Shown: one piece after another, positions 1-10,257 of the stretch
Layout: each line of letters starts with the position of its first letter
Numbering within the stretch: position 1 is the first letter of the stretch
Assembly: GCF_007747795.1 (NCBI RefSeq)
Contig: NZ_CP036275.1
Coordinates: forward strand, 434,001 to 498,000
Length of the DNA stretch: 64,000 nt
DNA from: Maioricimonas rarisocia
GTDB lineage: Bacteria > Planctomycetota > Planctomycetia > Planctomycetales > Planctomycetaceae
Direction: 5' to 3'
Notes under the pieces: model-generated
What the model saw: only the letters and a program-made list of their open reading frames with translations
The model's database searches: none
Told to the model about the DNA's origin: nothing
Made by a program: the position numbers and the translations under genes

Positions 1-1
1 C

Positions 2-328
2 ACCACTCCGGTCTGGAAGCCGGTTGTCGAGGCCCTGGCGAACCTGCGGCCGGGGGGACGGTTGGTGATCAACGCGATTCGCAAGGAGGACGTCGACAAA
101 GAGGAACTGCTGAGGCTGAGCTATCACGAGCATTTGTGGATGGAGCGCGAGATCAAAACGGTCGCCAACATCACGCACTTCGACATCGGGGAGTTTCTCC
201 CGATCGCCGCGGAAATCCCGATTGAGCCGACCGTCGAGACGTATCCGCTCGAGGAGGCGAACCGGGCACTGATCGAGTTGTGGCGGGGACCGGTCCGGGG
301 GGCGAAGGTGCTGTTGATCCGGTCGTGA
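2..328 (+). CDS. Zinc-type alcohol dehydrogenase, C-terminal fragment
   Basis: The open frame enters from the left edge and stops at 326-328, so only the last 108 residues are present. The fragment has the late Rossmann part of medium-chain dehydrogenases (a Gly-Gly turn before LVINAIRKED) and the typical closing helix and strand, ending ALIELWRG..GAKVLLI, as in zinc-dependent alcohol dehydrogenases that oxidise alcohols with NAD(P). The zinc ligands would lie upstream and cannot be checked. Substrate unknown. The next gene starts 117 bases later on the same strand and looks unrelated. Confidence 0.8.
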   Translation, partial: TTPVWKPVVEALANLRPGGRLVINAIRKEDVDKEELLRLSYHEHLWMEREIKTVANITHFDIGEFLPIAAEIPIEPTVETYPLEEANRALIELWRGPVRGAKVLLIRS

Positions 329-445
329 GCGACGATTGCACGGCGGGCAAACGTTGGTTCGGCTGGAAGCAGGGTGGTCGGCGCGCGTAGAATCGGGGAT
401 CGCCGATGTGACGCTCCTTCCATTTTGTTCCCACCGAAGGCCCGC

Positions 446-3400
446 ATGACGTCTCCCATGCCCATCGTTCGGTTTCCCATTCTGTGTGTGGTTCTGCTGT
501 CGCTTGCCGGTCCCGCAGCCGCCGAGGTCACCTTCACCCGCGATGTCCGGCCGTTGCTGTCGGATCGCTGCTTCCACTGTCATGGTCCGGATGAAGAGGC
601 CCGTTCGACCGAACTGAGGCTGGACCGGCGGGAGAGCGTCTTCTCGGACCTGGGGGGCTATCACGCCGTCGTGCCCGGGGATGTCGAGGCGAGCGAACTG
701 ATCGAACGAATCACGTCCGACGATCCGGATCTGCGGATGCCCCCTCCCGATTCGAACCGGTCGCTCTCTGCCGCCGAGGTCGAGACGCTGCGGCAGTGGG
801 TGGAGCAGGGGGCGGACTGGGAAGAGCACTGGTCGTTCGTGCCGCCGTCGCGGCCTGTTCCGCCCGAGGTCACTCGCAGGGGATGGACGGACAATCCGAT
901 CGATGCGTTTGTGCTCAAGCGGATGAAGGAAGCGGGGCTGACTCCCTCGCCCGAGGCAGCCAGGGAGACGCTGATCCGCCGGCTGTCGCTCGACCTGACC
1001 GGCCTGCCACCCACACCCGCGGAGGTGGATGCGTTTCTGGCTGACGAGTCTCCCGATGCGTACGAGCGGCTGGTGGACCGGTTGTTTTCTTCGGCCCGTT
1101 ACGGGGAGCATATGGCGACGCCGTGGCTCGACGCGGCCCGGTATGCCGACTCGAATGGCTATCAGGGAGAGCGGACCCGCACGATGTGGCCGTGGCGTGA
1201 CTGGGTGGTGCAGGCCCTCAACGACAACATGCCGTTCGATCAGTTCACGATTGAGCAGATCGCCGGCGACCTGCTGCCCGAAGCGACGCGGGATCAGCTG
1301 GTGGCGACCGGTTTTCATCGGAACCACATGCTGAACGGAGAGGGGGGCCGCATTGCTGAAGAGTCGCGGGTCGATTACGTCATCGATCGGGTCAACACGA
1401 CGGCGACGACCTGGCTGGGGCTGACGCTCGCCTGCAGTCAGTGTCATGACCACAAATACGATCCGCTCTCGCAGAAGGAGTACTACCGGCTGTATGCGTA
1501 CTTCAACAGCATCGACGAGACCGGCCGCGTCGATGCCGGCGGCAATGCCCGGCCCGTGCTGGAACTTCCCACGCCGGAGCAGGAACGGCGTGAACAGCAG
1601 TTGCGGAAGGAACTGGCCGCCCGTCAGGCGGAGCTGCGCGAGGCGCACGGGCAGCCGCAGCGGGAGCAGTGGGAGGAGCGGCTGCGCGAGCAACTGGCAA
1701 AGCAGCAGGAAAGGCCGTACTGGCAACTGGCGCTGCCGGTCGAGTACCGCTCGGCGAACGGGCAGACGATGGAACTGCTGCCGGACGGTTCGGTGTTCGT
1801 CAGTGGAGCCAACCCGGAGAAGGACACCTACTCGCTGGTGCTTCCGGTCGAGCTGGAGCAGCTCACCGGACTGCGGCTGGAGGCGCTGACGCATGAGTCG
1901 TTCACCGACGGCGGACTGGCGCGATCGAACTCCGGCAACTTTGTGCTGACGGAGATCGACGTGCGTGTCCGCAAGGCTTCCGAACCGGCGGACGAGGCGA
2001 AGCGGATTGCGATCGCGAGTGCCCAGGCCGATTTCGAACAGGGAGGGCACCAGGTTCAGAAGGCATTCGACGGAGATGGAGGTTCCGGCTGGGCGGTCTA
2101 CAAACCGGGGGACATGAAGCACGACCGGACGGCGGTCTTCACTTTTGCGGAGCCGGTTGCTGCCGGGCAGGGAACGATTCTCGACATCCGGCTGGAGCAC
2201 CAGTCGCCGCACCGTCACCACAACCTCGGCCGGTTTCGGTTGTCGTTGACATCCCGGCCCGATCCGTCACTGAATGCGGATGGCGGAACACCGGTTGATG
2301 TCGTTCGAGCTCTCGAAACGCCGACCGATCAGCGGACGGAGGACCAGAAGAAGCGGCTGGACGAGGAGTTTCGCAAGTCCGATCCCGGCTTCGTGGCGGC
2401 TCAGGCGGCGGTGGAGAAGGCCCGCAAGGCGCTGGACAGTCATCGCGGTTCGTATCTGAAGACGATGGTGATGCAGGACCGCAAGGAGCCGCGAGAAACC
2501 TACCCGCTGATCCGTGGCGTGTGGGATAACCCGGACAAGTCGCAGCCGCTGCAGCCGGGAGTGCCCGAAGTGCTGCCGGCGTTGCCCGAGGATGCACCGA
2601 CGAACCGGCTGGCTCTGGCCCGCTGGCTGGTCCGCCGTGACAACCCGTTGACGGCCCGCGTGACGGTCAACCGGTACTGGCAGCACTTCTTCGGAACCGG
2701 ACTGGTGAAGACCGCCGAGGACTTCGGCACGCAGGGGGAACCGCCGAGTCATCCCGAACTGCTGGACTGGCTGGCGGTGGAGTTCATGGAGAGCGGCTGG
2801 GACGTCAAGCGGCTGCAGAAGCGGATCGTGATGTCGGCGACGTACCGGCAGTCGTCCGAAGTGACCGAGGACCGGATGCAGAAGGATCCGCTCAACCGTC
2901 TGCTCAGTCGGGCACCCCGCTATCGTCTGACGGCGCAGGCGATCCGCGACCAGGCGCTCTACCTGTCGGGACTGCTGGTCGAGCGGGTGGGAGGACCGCC
3001 GGTTCGGCCGTATCAGCCGGGCGGCGTCTGGCTCGATCTGACGCTGGGGAAGATCAAGTACGAACAGGACCAGGGGGAAAAGCTGTACCGGCGGAGTCTG
3101 TACACGTTCTGGCGACGGAGTGTTGCTCCGACGATGCTCTTCGACGTGCCGGCCCGGCAGACCTGTGTTGTACAGCAGTCCCGCACCAACACGCCGCTGC
3201 ACGCGCTGACGCTGATGAACGACATCACCTACGTCGAGGCGTCGCGGAAGATGGCCGAGCGGGTGATCCGAGAAGGTGGCGAGAGCGACGCGGATCGTCT
3301 GGTGTATGCGTTCCGGCTGGCGACCGCCCGGTATCCGACCGATGACGAGCAGGCGGCGCTGGTCCGGTTGCATGAGAAGATGCGGGAGCGGTACGAGGGG

Positions 3401-3538
3401 AACGGAGCGGCGGCGGAGGAGCTGCTTTCGGTCGGTGAGTCGCCCCGTCCGGAAGCGATGGACGTGACCGAACTGGCGGCGATGGCTGCCGTGATGAACG
3501 TGATCCTGAACCTCGATGAGGTCATCACGCGGGAGTGA
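446..3538 (+). CDS. PSD1/DUF1549/DUF1553 planctomycete cytochrome c protein
   Basis: Secreted protein of about 1030 residues, the usual size for this family. The chosen ATG gives a clean signal peptide ([13 protein letters not shown]). An upstream in-frame start at 374 would hide it. A haem-binding CFHCH follows at residues 42-46 in the PSCyt1 domain. The DUF1549 domain ends with a second CSQCHDH site near residue 330, and the C-terminal DUF1553 domain carries the typical [18 protein letters not shown] stretch. The middle holds a Gln/Glu/Arg-rich helical segment and a beta-rich region. These proteins are abundant in Planctomycetes and occur beside DUF1501 genes, as here. A redox role in degrading complex polysaccharides has been suggested but is unproven. 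Confidence 0.93.
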   Translation: MTSPMPIVRFPILCVVLLSLAGPAAAEVTFTRDVRPLLSDRCFHCHGPDEEARSTELRLDRRESVFSDLGGYHAVVPGDVEASELIERITSDDPDLRMPPPDSNRSLSAAEVETLRQWVEQGADWEEHWSFVPPSRPVPPEVTRRGWTDNPIDAFVLKRMKEAGLTPSPEAARETLIRRLSLDLTGLPPTPAEVDAFLADESPDAYERLVDRLFSSARYGEHMATPWLDAARYADSNGYQGERTRTMWPWRDWVVQALNDNMPFDQFTIEQIAGDLLPEATRDQLVATGFHRNHMLNGEGGRIAEESRVDYVIDRVNTTATTWLGLTLACSQCHDHKYDPLSQKEYYRLYAYFNSIDETGRVDAGGNARPVLELPTPEQERREQQLRKELAARQAELREAHGQPQREQWEERLREQLAKQQERPYWQLALPVEYRSANGQTMELLPDGSVFVSGANPEKDTYSLVLPVELEQLTGLRLEALTHESFTDGGLARSNSGNFVLTEIDVRVRKASEPADEAKRIAIASAQADFEQGGHQVQKAFDGDGGSGWAVYKPGDMKHDRTAVFTFAEPVAAGQGTILDIRLEHQSPHRHHNLGRFRLSLTSRPDPSLNADGGTPVDVVRALETPTDQRTEDQKKRLDEEFRKSDPGFVAAQAAVEKARKALDSHRGSYLKTMVMQDRKEPRETYPLIRGVWDNPDKSQPLQPGVPEVLPALPEDAPTNRLALARWLVRRDNPLTARVTVNRYWQHFFGTGLVKTAEDFGTQGEPPSHPELLDWLAVEFMESGWDVKRLQKRIVMSATYRQSSEVTEDRMQKDPLNRLLSRAPRYRLTAQAIRDQALYLSGLLVERVGGPPVRPYQPGGVWLDLTLGKIKYEQDQGEKLYRRSLYTFWRRSVAPTMLFDVPARQTCVVQQSRTNTPLHALTLMNDITYVEASRKMAERVIREGGESDADRLVYAFRLATARYPTDDEQAALVRLHEKMRERYEGNGAAAEELLSVGESPRPEAMDVTELAAMAAVMNVILNLDEVITRE

Positions 3539-3596
3539 CGTTTCCTTTTCGTGGGAGGATAAGAGGGGACCACGGCGGCACGGAGACATCATGTCG

Positions 3597-3770
3597 GGCA
3601 GGCTCTGCCTGCCGAAGATTATCATCAGAGGTGCGTCGGCGATCGTCAGGCGATGCCTGACCTACGAGACTGGACGTCGCCTTGCGGGTGGCATGCTTGC
3701 CCTTGAAGGCGAGCATGTGAATTCAACCCGCTGCAATTGGGGGATGCTGGGACTAGTCCCAGCCTACGAT
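3597..3770. repeat. Intergenic palindrome mosaic, copy A
   Basis: Four palindromes lie between the PSD1 and DUF1501 genes: GGCAGG/CCTGCC at 3597-3613, GTCAGGCGATGCCTGAC at 3645-3661, a 10-bp stem CATGCTTGCC/GGCGAGCATG at 3692-3717 with one G-T pair, and the perfect palindrome GCTGGGACTAGTCCCAGC at 3746-3763. The same modules recur in copies B, C and D elsewhere in the window. The function is unknown; mRNA processing, a REP-like element or a mobile non-coding element are all possible. Confidence 0.8.
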
Positions 3771-3812
3771 TCACGACGACGCGGGCGAGACGAAGACAAC
3801 AGGACTCTCACG

Positions 3813-5246
<1,434 letters not shown>

Positions 5247-5279
5247 TCGGGGCGCGCTGGCGACATGTGGCGATGCAGT

Positions 5280-5400
5280 GCAGGCTCTGCCTGCCGACGT
5301 TGGAGGGACGTGCGGCGAGTGGCATGCTCGCCCTTGAAGGCGAGCATGTGGATTGAGCGCGACGCGATTGTGAAATGCTGGGACCAGTCCCAGCCTACCT
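5280..5400. repeat. Intergenic palindrome mosaic, copy B
   Basis: It contains the GCAGG/CCTGC stem at 5280-5294, a perfect 10-bp stem CATGCTCGCC/GGCGAGCATG at 5323-5348 and GCTGGGACCAGTCCCAGC at 5377-5394, in the same order as copy A. The GTCAGGC module is missing. It lies just after the DUF1501 stop codon. Confidence 0.8.
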
Positions 5401-5437
5401 CACCGCTCATCCCTCAACTCTCACCCCTTCAATGCAA

Positions 5438-5470
5438 CGAAGCCCGCAGATCGGGGATCCGCAGGCTTCG
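5438..5470. terminator. 15-bp hairpin between convergent genes
   Basis: The stem spans 5438-5452 and 5456-5470 with a three-base loop; 13 Watson-Crick pairs and two G-T wobbles when read on the minus strand. It sits between the convergent DUF1501 gene (+) and the small lipoprotein gene (-), 37 bases past the lipoprotein stop. There is no proper U-tract on either side, so a terminator or mRNA-end role is inferred from position and stability only. Confidence 0.5.
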
Positions 5471-5506
5471 AAGTGCTCGCTGTCACGTTCCGGTCGGAAC
5501 GGACGA

Positions 5507-5779
5507 TCAGTTCTCGTTCTCTTCCGGCACGTCGATGTCGACGTCGGGGACCGTCACTTCCTTCTCTTCGGTGTCGACGTCCACGTCCGGCACGGTCACG
5601 GTTTCCTTCTCTTCCTGGACATCCACGTCGGGGCCATGCACGTCGACGTCGGGAGCTTCACCTTCCTCGACTTCGACCTCGGGGAGCTCACCCTGGTCCT
5701 CGACATCGACATCACAGCCGGTCAGGCCGACCGCCAGAAAACCCACCATCAGCAGCTCGAAGAATCGTCGCAGTGCCAT
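5507..5779 (-). CDS. Small lipoprotein with Val-Asp repeats
   Basis: Protein of 90 residues. A signal peptide ends in the lipobox LTGC at about residues 19-22. The mature part is almost only Asp, Val, Glu and Pro, with repeated PDVDVD/PDVDVH units, and is extremely acidic. An AGGAG ribosome site (5788-5792 on the plus strand) lies 8 bases before the ATG. There is no recognisable domain; alternating Val-Asp could bind cations or form an extended beta structure at the membrane surface. I do not know the function. It is divergent from the downstream cytochrome gene. Confidence 0.75.
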   Translation of the reverse strand: MALRRFFELLMVGFLAVGLTGCDVDVEDQGELPEVEVEEGEAPDVDVHGPDVDVQEEKETVTVPDVDVDTEEKEVTVPDVDIDVPEENEN

Positions 5780-6038
5780 TCAACCGTCTCCTGTTTATGT
5801 GATGTACTCAAGTACTGGATTCGCTTCCGATGCGATCGCAGTTGTATTGCCTGCCCGCTGCAGCAGAGACTACCCCGCGCATTGCCGGGTGAAATGGGGC
5901 ATCCACGGCAGGTCGGGTGGGGGAATTCCCGGTGTGGCGGGCGAGCGTCGCGGGGCGTTGCCGTGCCGGTTCCCTGCTGCTACGTTGAGACGAGCCGGTC
6001 GGCGAAGTGCCGGCACAGGGTCTCTCGACGATTGCAAC

Positions 6039-6043
6039 AGGAG
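6039..6043 (+). promoter_or_regulatory. Ribosome binding site AGGAG
   Basis: AGGAG lies 8 bases before GTG 6052 and decides that start over the longer frame from 6007. Confidence 0.6.
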
Positions 6044-6051
6044 CAGAAAAC

Positions 6052-6543
6052 GTGACACGCGCGCAGTTTCGATACGGAGTGCTGCTGTCGGCCGGGTTGG
6101 TCGCAGCCTGGGGGGCGATGACGGCCGACGGGCGGTTTTCGGCTGAGGCGGCGGACGACGCTGCGGGCGGTGCCGCGGTCGAGCCGGTCGAAGACGATAT
6201 GCACGAGTTCATGGAGTATGTGTTCCAGCCGACGTTCAAGCGGCTCAAGCCGGCAATGGCCAGCGAGCCGGAAAACAACGCCGGCTGGAAGACCATCAAG
6301 TCGGACGCACTCATTCTGGCCGAGGGAGGCAACCTGCTGCTGTCCCGTGCTCCCGAGGACAAGGACGAGGCGGACGCCTGGGCGAAGCTGAGCGTTGCCG
6401 TCCGCAAAAGCGGAGGTGAGCTGTACGCGGCGGCGAAGAAGCGTGAGTACAAGGGGGCGCGGGGGGCGTACGAGACGATGATCCGCCACTGCAACGCCTG
6501 TCACGACGAGTTTGCCGGCGGCGAGTATCAGCTTTCGCCGTAG
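6052..6543 (+). CDS. Secreted c-type cytochrome with C-terminal haem site
   Basis: Protein of 163 residues from GTG 6052. Residues 5-30 form a signal peptide (GVLLSAGLVAAWGAM). The body is alpha-helical and ends with CNACHDEF, a CxxCH haem motif close to the C-terminus. Small size, helical content and a C-terminal haem site are the layout of cytochrome c-prime type proteins, so a four-helix periplasmic electron or gas-binding protein is likely. The sixth ligand and partner are unknown. No other redox gene is adjacent. Confidence 0.8.
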   Translation: MTRAQFRYGVLLSAGLVAAWGAMTADGRFSAEAADDAAGGAAVEPVEDDMHEFMEYVFQPTFKRLKPAMASEPENNAGWKTIKSDALILAEGGNLLLSRAPEDKDEADAWAKLSVAVRKSGGELYAAAKKREYKGARGAYETMIRHCNACHDEFAGGEYQLSP

Positions 6544-7115
6544 GGGGACGCTGTATCGGGGGACATGCTCACCCTTCGGATCGGGGATGTGCGTCCTTCG
6601 GATGATGGCCTCTTGCCGGCTGCGTGAGCTGCCGGGTGAGTCGAAGGTTGTTTGAAGGTACCCCCGAGCTCACGCTCGGGGGTCGCCTGTGCGTAGTAGG
6701 GCCGGCTGTTGCCGGCCGCAGGTGAGAGGTGTGTTTCCGCTCCCTCACGGTCGCGGCTCGTACTGCTTCAGACGTCAGCGGGTGTCAGTCAAGAGGCGTC
6801 ACCCGTTGTGTGTACGTCGCAGCTCGCCTGCGCGTGATGAGGCCCGCAACACTGCTTGTACATCGGCGTTCGTCAGGCGATGCCTGACCTACGGCTTTCA
6901 CACGAATGCCGGGACCAGTCCCAGCCTGCTTCTCAAGACTCATCCCTCCACTCTCACCCCCTCCCGCGGCAGATGCTGCCGGTTGACTGGGGGACCTGCG
7001 GGGAATTGGCGGCGGGTGCGCGCATCCCTCTTGCCGCCATCAGCGGTTTGCGATACGAAACGCCGGCTTGCCGCCCCGAGTCCGGCGGTGTCGCTTCCGT
7101 CATTCGCCTGCAGGG
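6544..7115. other. Intergenic region, 572 bases, no gene seen
   Basis: The open frames here are short and lack coding character. The stretch holds repeat mosaic copy C and some extra short inverted repeats. A promoter for the downstream hydrolase gene must lie near its right end but no convincing box pair was found. Confidence 0.6.
6661..6935. repeat. Intergenic palindrome mosaic, copy C
   Basis: Modules in order: a perfect 9-bp stem CCCCCGAGC/GCTCGGGGG at 6661-6682; GGCCGGC/GCCGGCC at 6700-6717; a 27-base block at 6735-6761; GTCAGGCGATGCCTGAC at 6872-6888; and GGGACCAGTCCC at 6911-6922. Copy D has the same modules in the same order. The last 65 bases (6871-6935) are nearly identical to 8686-8749. 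Confidence 0.85.
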
Positions 7116-8426
7116 ATGCTTCGAATGCGACTCCTGTTCCGCTTGCGGTACGTCGCCTGCGCGACGGTCCTCGTCATCGTCGGCTGCATCGCGATGGAAG
7201 AGGGCGAACAGTCTGCCATGGCGCCGGGCAGCTTCGGTCCGGCCATGCCGGCTTCGGCCGCTCCCGAGCCGGGGACGGCATCGGTCATCCGGGTTTTCTA
7301 CGGGACCAATCGCCGGCCGGCACGCGACATCTCCCCCACATCCGCCCCCAACGACTACTACACCAGCAACTCGGGTGAGCTGCAGTACGGCTTCTGTGAC
7401 GTCAGCATCCCGCCGACGCACGAGTACGGCGAGGTCGAACGTCCCAGCATCTGGCGGCTGGAGTTCAGCGAAGATCCCGACCGGCATGTGGTGCTGCGGT
7501 CCATTCGTCCGACCAGCCGCGACCAGTTCATGGCCGAGCTGCAGGATGACGTTGCCGGCTCGACGCACGGCGAAGCGTTCGTGTTCGTGCACGGCTACAA
7601 CGTGACGTTTGCCGAAGCGGCACGGCGGACCGGTCAGATGGCCCATGACCTCAAGTTCGACGGCCCGCCGATTCTGTACAGCTGGCCGTCACACGGGGAT
7701 CTGTCCGGCTACGTTGCCGACATCAACTCGGCGGAGCGTGCCGTCAGCCATGTGATCGAGTTTGTCGAGGCGGTCGCCCGCGACTCCGGGGCCCGGCGGA
7801 TTCACCTGGTTGCCCACAGCATGGGAAACCGCGTCGCCACGAACGTCCTCAAACGATTTGCCGAGGAGTCGGCGTACCGGGAGATTCCCCGCTTCAACGA
7901 AGTCATCCTTGCGGCACCGGATGTTGATGCGGAGACGTTTCGGCACGAGATTGCTCCGAAGATCGTTAACACGGCGGACCGGGTAACGATCTATGCGTCA
8001 TCGAACGATCTCGCGCTGCGGGCCTCGGAAACGGTCAACCGCGGTCGACGGCTGGGACAGGGGGGAAGCGATCTGACGACGTTCCCCGAGGTGCGCGGCA
8101 TCGACGTGGTCGACGCGTCGGATGTGGACTTCAGCCTGTTCGACCTGGGGCACTCGGCGTACGGCGATGAACTGCTGGGTGAGATCCGGCAGGTGTTCGC
8201 CGGGCAGGAAGCGCCGCAGCGCGGATTGAAGCCGCACAAGGTGAAGCCGGCGTGGCTGCTCAAGCCGCATCGCCAGCCGAGTGTGGTTGAGGAACCGGTC
8301 GTGCGTCCGGTGGGGTATCCGGAAGTGGAAGAGCCGGACGCGAAACCGGTGGAAGTGAAGCCGGCGCCGGAACCGACGGGGTGGCAGGGCTTCGTCCGAC
8401 GGTTGTTCAGCTTTCTGCCGTGGTGA
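7116..8426 (+). CDS. Alpha/beta-hydrolase lipoprotein (DUF900 type)
   Basis: Protein of 436 residues from ATG 7116 (ATG 7125 is also possible). The N-terminus is hydrophobic and ends in a lipobox-like IVGC, so it is probably lipid-anchored. The catalytic domain shows FVFVHGYNV (oxyanion-hole strand) and the nucleophile elbow AHSMG with Ser near residue 235; an Asp (APDVDAETF) and a late His (DLGHSAYGD) could complete the triad. The layout matches DUF900/COG4782 hydrolases, which contain VRVFYGTNR-like starts. The C-terminal 80 residues are Pro/Val/Glu-rich and repetitive. Substrate unknown, probably an ester or lipid in the envelope. It is flanked by repeat mosaics on both sides. Confidence 0.85.
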   Translation: MLRMRLLFRLRYVACATVLVIVGCIAMEEGEQSAMAPGSFGPAMPASAAPEPGTASVIRVFYGTNRRPARDISPTSAPNDYYTSNSGELQYGFCDVSIPPTHEYGEVERPSIWRLEFSEDPDRHVVLRSIRPTSRDQFMAELQDDVAGSTHGEAFVFVHGYNVTFAEAARRTGQMAHDLKFDGPPILYSWPSHGDLSGYVADINSAERAVSHVIEFVEAVARDSGARRIHLVAHSMGNRVATNVLKRFAEESAYREIPRFNEVILAAPDVDAETFRHEIAPKIVNTADRVTIYASSNDLALRASETVNRGRRLGQGGSDLTTFPEVRGIDVVDASDVDFSLFDLGHSAYGDELLGEIRQVFAGQEAPQRGLKPHKVKPAWLLKPHRQPSVVEEPVVRPVGYPEVEEPDAKPVEVKPAPEPTGWQGFVRRLFSFLPW

Positions 8427-8879
8427 GGGTGTGACGGCCTGCGTGGTCGATTGAATGTTGTTTGACGTCACCTTCGAGCTGACGCTCGGGGCTCGCCTGT
8501 GATGTAGGGCCGGCTATTGCCGGCCGATGAATAGCAGCATGTTGCTTCCGCTCCCTCACGGTCGCGGCTCGTTTACGGTCGCGGCTGTTGCCGGGATATC
8601 CGGCATGCCCACCCGCCTTCGGCGTGAGGGCATGGCACCCTCCGCGCAACAGACTTCGGGTAGGAAACCGGCCACAGAATGCTCACGTCAGGCGATGCCT
8701 GACCTACGGCTTTCACACGAATGTGGGACCAGTCCCAGCCTGCTTCTCACCGGCATGTTCATCGACATGCCCTCGAGCCTTTTCCGTGGCTTCGCTCGCG
8801 TTGCTCGCTCCAGCCACGGCCACCCGTATCTCGAGACTCGCCGCCCAAGACTCATCTCTCGCCGCTCATCTCTCACGAC
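8427..8879. other. Intergenic region, 453 bases, between convergent genes
   Basis: No gene is supported. It holds repeat mosaic copy D and, after it, a CCGTGGC/GCCACGG inverted repeat at 8784-8819. Either could act in transcript ending for the convergent flanking genes. Confidence 0.6.
8473..8749. repeat. Intergenic palindrome mosaic, copy D
   Basis: Same order as copy C: a degraded CGAGC/GCTCG stem near 8474-8490; GGCCGGC/GCCGGCC at 8508-8525; a 27-base block at 8546-8572 identical to 6735-6761; a CATGCCC/GGGCATG stem at 8604-8634; GTCAGGCGATGCCTGAC at 8687-8703; and GGGACCAGTCCC at 8725-8736. Confidence 0.85.
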
Positions 8880-9644
8880 TCACCCCGCCTGTCGCTTGCG
8901 TTCGCGCAGGCGGGCCTGGAACTCGTCGATGATCCCCTGCGGGTCGTCCTCGAAGGCGATCTTGCAGCCGCTGCAGCAGACGTAGTACGTCTGGCCGTTG
9001 TGCTGGACCGGGATGGTGCCGGCTCCGCCGGTGACGATGCATTCAGTCCGGCCGCCGCCGGGGATTGCCAGGCGAGTTCCCGCACGCGTGTAGCCAACCT
9101 CGGCGACACGGTACCAGGACTTACGGTCTGCCGGGCGGGATTCGAAGAGAATCAGCGTTCGCTTTTCGTTGAGGGGCGTGATCGTCAGGCGATGGGCATT
9201 GTCTTCACTGTCGGGATCGGCTTGGAGAACGAGCCGTTCCTTCTCGAACCCGCCGGTGTAGGTGCGGGTCTGTTCATCGCGCGTGCGTGCCTCAAGTCGG
9301 TACCGGTGAGCCTGCATGTCGTAGGTCAGCCGTGCGGTTTCGAGCAGCTTGCCGTCGTCGAAGGTGATGACGAGTGCCGGGGTCTCTTTTGAGAAGTCCC
9401 AGGCCCATTCGGCGGTTTCGCGCCAGGCACCGCGGGAGGAGCCGCGCCGGGGCTGTCCCACGCCGCGCCACCCGCCGATGAGGTCGTTGAGCCGCTCGAG
9501 AGCTGCCCGGGCATCCGTGGAGGGAGTCGGGGCAGGCGCGGTGTCGTCGGCAAAGGGGCGCCGGCAGGCGACGGCGATCAGCAGCAGGAGAAATCCAGCG
9601 AGGCACCAGTCGGCGATGCGGTGGGACGGGTGAGGCTGACGCAT
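8880..9644 (-). CDS. Envelope protein with C-terminal YHS-like metal site
   Basis: Protein of 254 residues. The ATG at 9644 has GGAG six bases upstream. A hydrophobic N-terminus (LAGFLLLLIAVAC) gives a signal or weak lipobox. The middle (residues about 45-180) is beta-rich with LIGGWRGVG, resembling lipocalin-like or DUF1579-type 'residual weight' domains that measure a small ligand. The C-terminus has NGQTYYVCCSGCKIAFEDDP, the TRASH/YHS pattern in which Cys pairs bind a metal such as copper. I infer a metal-sensing or metal-handling envelope protein. It is convergent with the hydrolase gene. Confidence 0.7.
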   Translation of the reverse strand: MRQPHPSHRIADWCLAGFLLLLIAVACRRPFADDTAPAPTPSTDARAALERLNDLIGGWRGVGQPRRGSSRGAWRETAEWAWDFSKETPALVITFDDGKLLETARLTYDMQAHRYRLEARTRDEQTRTYTGGFEKERLVLQADPDSEDNAHRLTITPLNEKRTLILFESRPADRKSWYRVAEVGYTRAGTRLAIPGGGRTECIVTGGAGTIPVQHNGQTYYVCCSGCKIAFEDDPQGIIDEFQARLRERKRQAG

Positions 9645-10011
9645 ATGTCGCTCCGGAGGGAAACCGTCTTGATGTCTTTCAGAGAAACACCGCCGGGGCC
9701 GATCTGGACCGCTTCGATCTCGTGATCGGGCCGAATTCGCGTCGATCGTAGCGCTTCACGTAATAATCACGAAGTGGGGGAAGTGTTAACGCCCTGTTCG
9801 CTCGCTGAAACGCCGCCAGGCGACCGTTGGTGAGGATGTGGTGGGGCAATGCCTGTCTGGAAAGGCGGTTACGACGAGGGTGGGCATGTACGGCACGCGG
9901 CGTGCGGGGCACTGGTGGGGAGCATCCTGTGCTTGTGGGCCGGCCGCTGCGCAGTGTGATGTCAGCGTCCGGGGACTCCCCTCTCTCGACTGCCGATGTA
10001 AGGTCCTGCAA
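9645..10011. other. Divergent intergenic region, 367 bases
   Basis: It lies between the minus-strand YHS protein and a plus-strand small membrane protein. Overlapping short frames on both strands have no coding character. It should hold both promoters, but no clear box pair was identified. Confidence 0.5.
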
Positions 10012-10230
10012 ATGCGTGCGGACAACGGCTTCATCGACGGCGGAAGTATCGACCGCAGCTTCCTGTACATTGTGACAGGGCTGCTGGTGGTGGCGTTTTT
10101 CGCGCTGACGATGGTGGGGCTGGGAAGCGTGCGTGGCGCCGCCGAGCAGGCCGCCGGCGAAACGGAGCGTCCGTCGCAGACGAGCGAGGTCGAGATCGGG
10201 ATCGGCCTGGAACCGTTGCCGGGCCGCTGA
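10012..10230 (+). CDS. Small single-pass membrane protein
   Basis: Protein of 72 residues from ATG 10012, with an AAGG-like site 9 bases upstream. It has one strongly hydrophobic segment (FLYIVTGLLVVAFFALTMVG, about residues 17-36), followed by a short Glu/Gln-rich tail. The open frame extends upstream to 9838, but that part is Cys/Arg/Trp-rich and unlikely to be coding. No family recognised. It ends 27 bases from the convergent aminotransferase gene. Confidence 0.5.
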   Translation: MRADNGFIDGGSIDRSFLYIVTGLLVVAFFALTMVGLGSVRGAAEQAAGETERPSQTSEVEIGIGLEPLPGR

Positions 10231-10257
10231 CTCGAACCGTTGTCGGTCCGATGCTGC

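Noticed and set aside
2267-3625. Long minus-strand open frame (452 codons) opposite the PSD1 gene
   Set aside because: His/Arg/Gln-rich translation without domains; a GC-rich shadow of the strongly supported plus-strand gene.
3689-3706. Sigma-54-like promoter (TGGCAT..TTGC) in copy A
   Set aside because: The spacing between the GG and GC elements is far too short, and the sequence is explained by the repeat hairpin.
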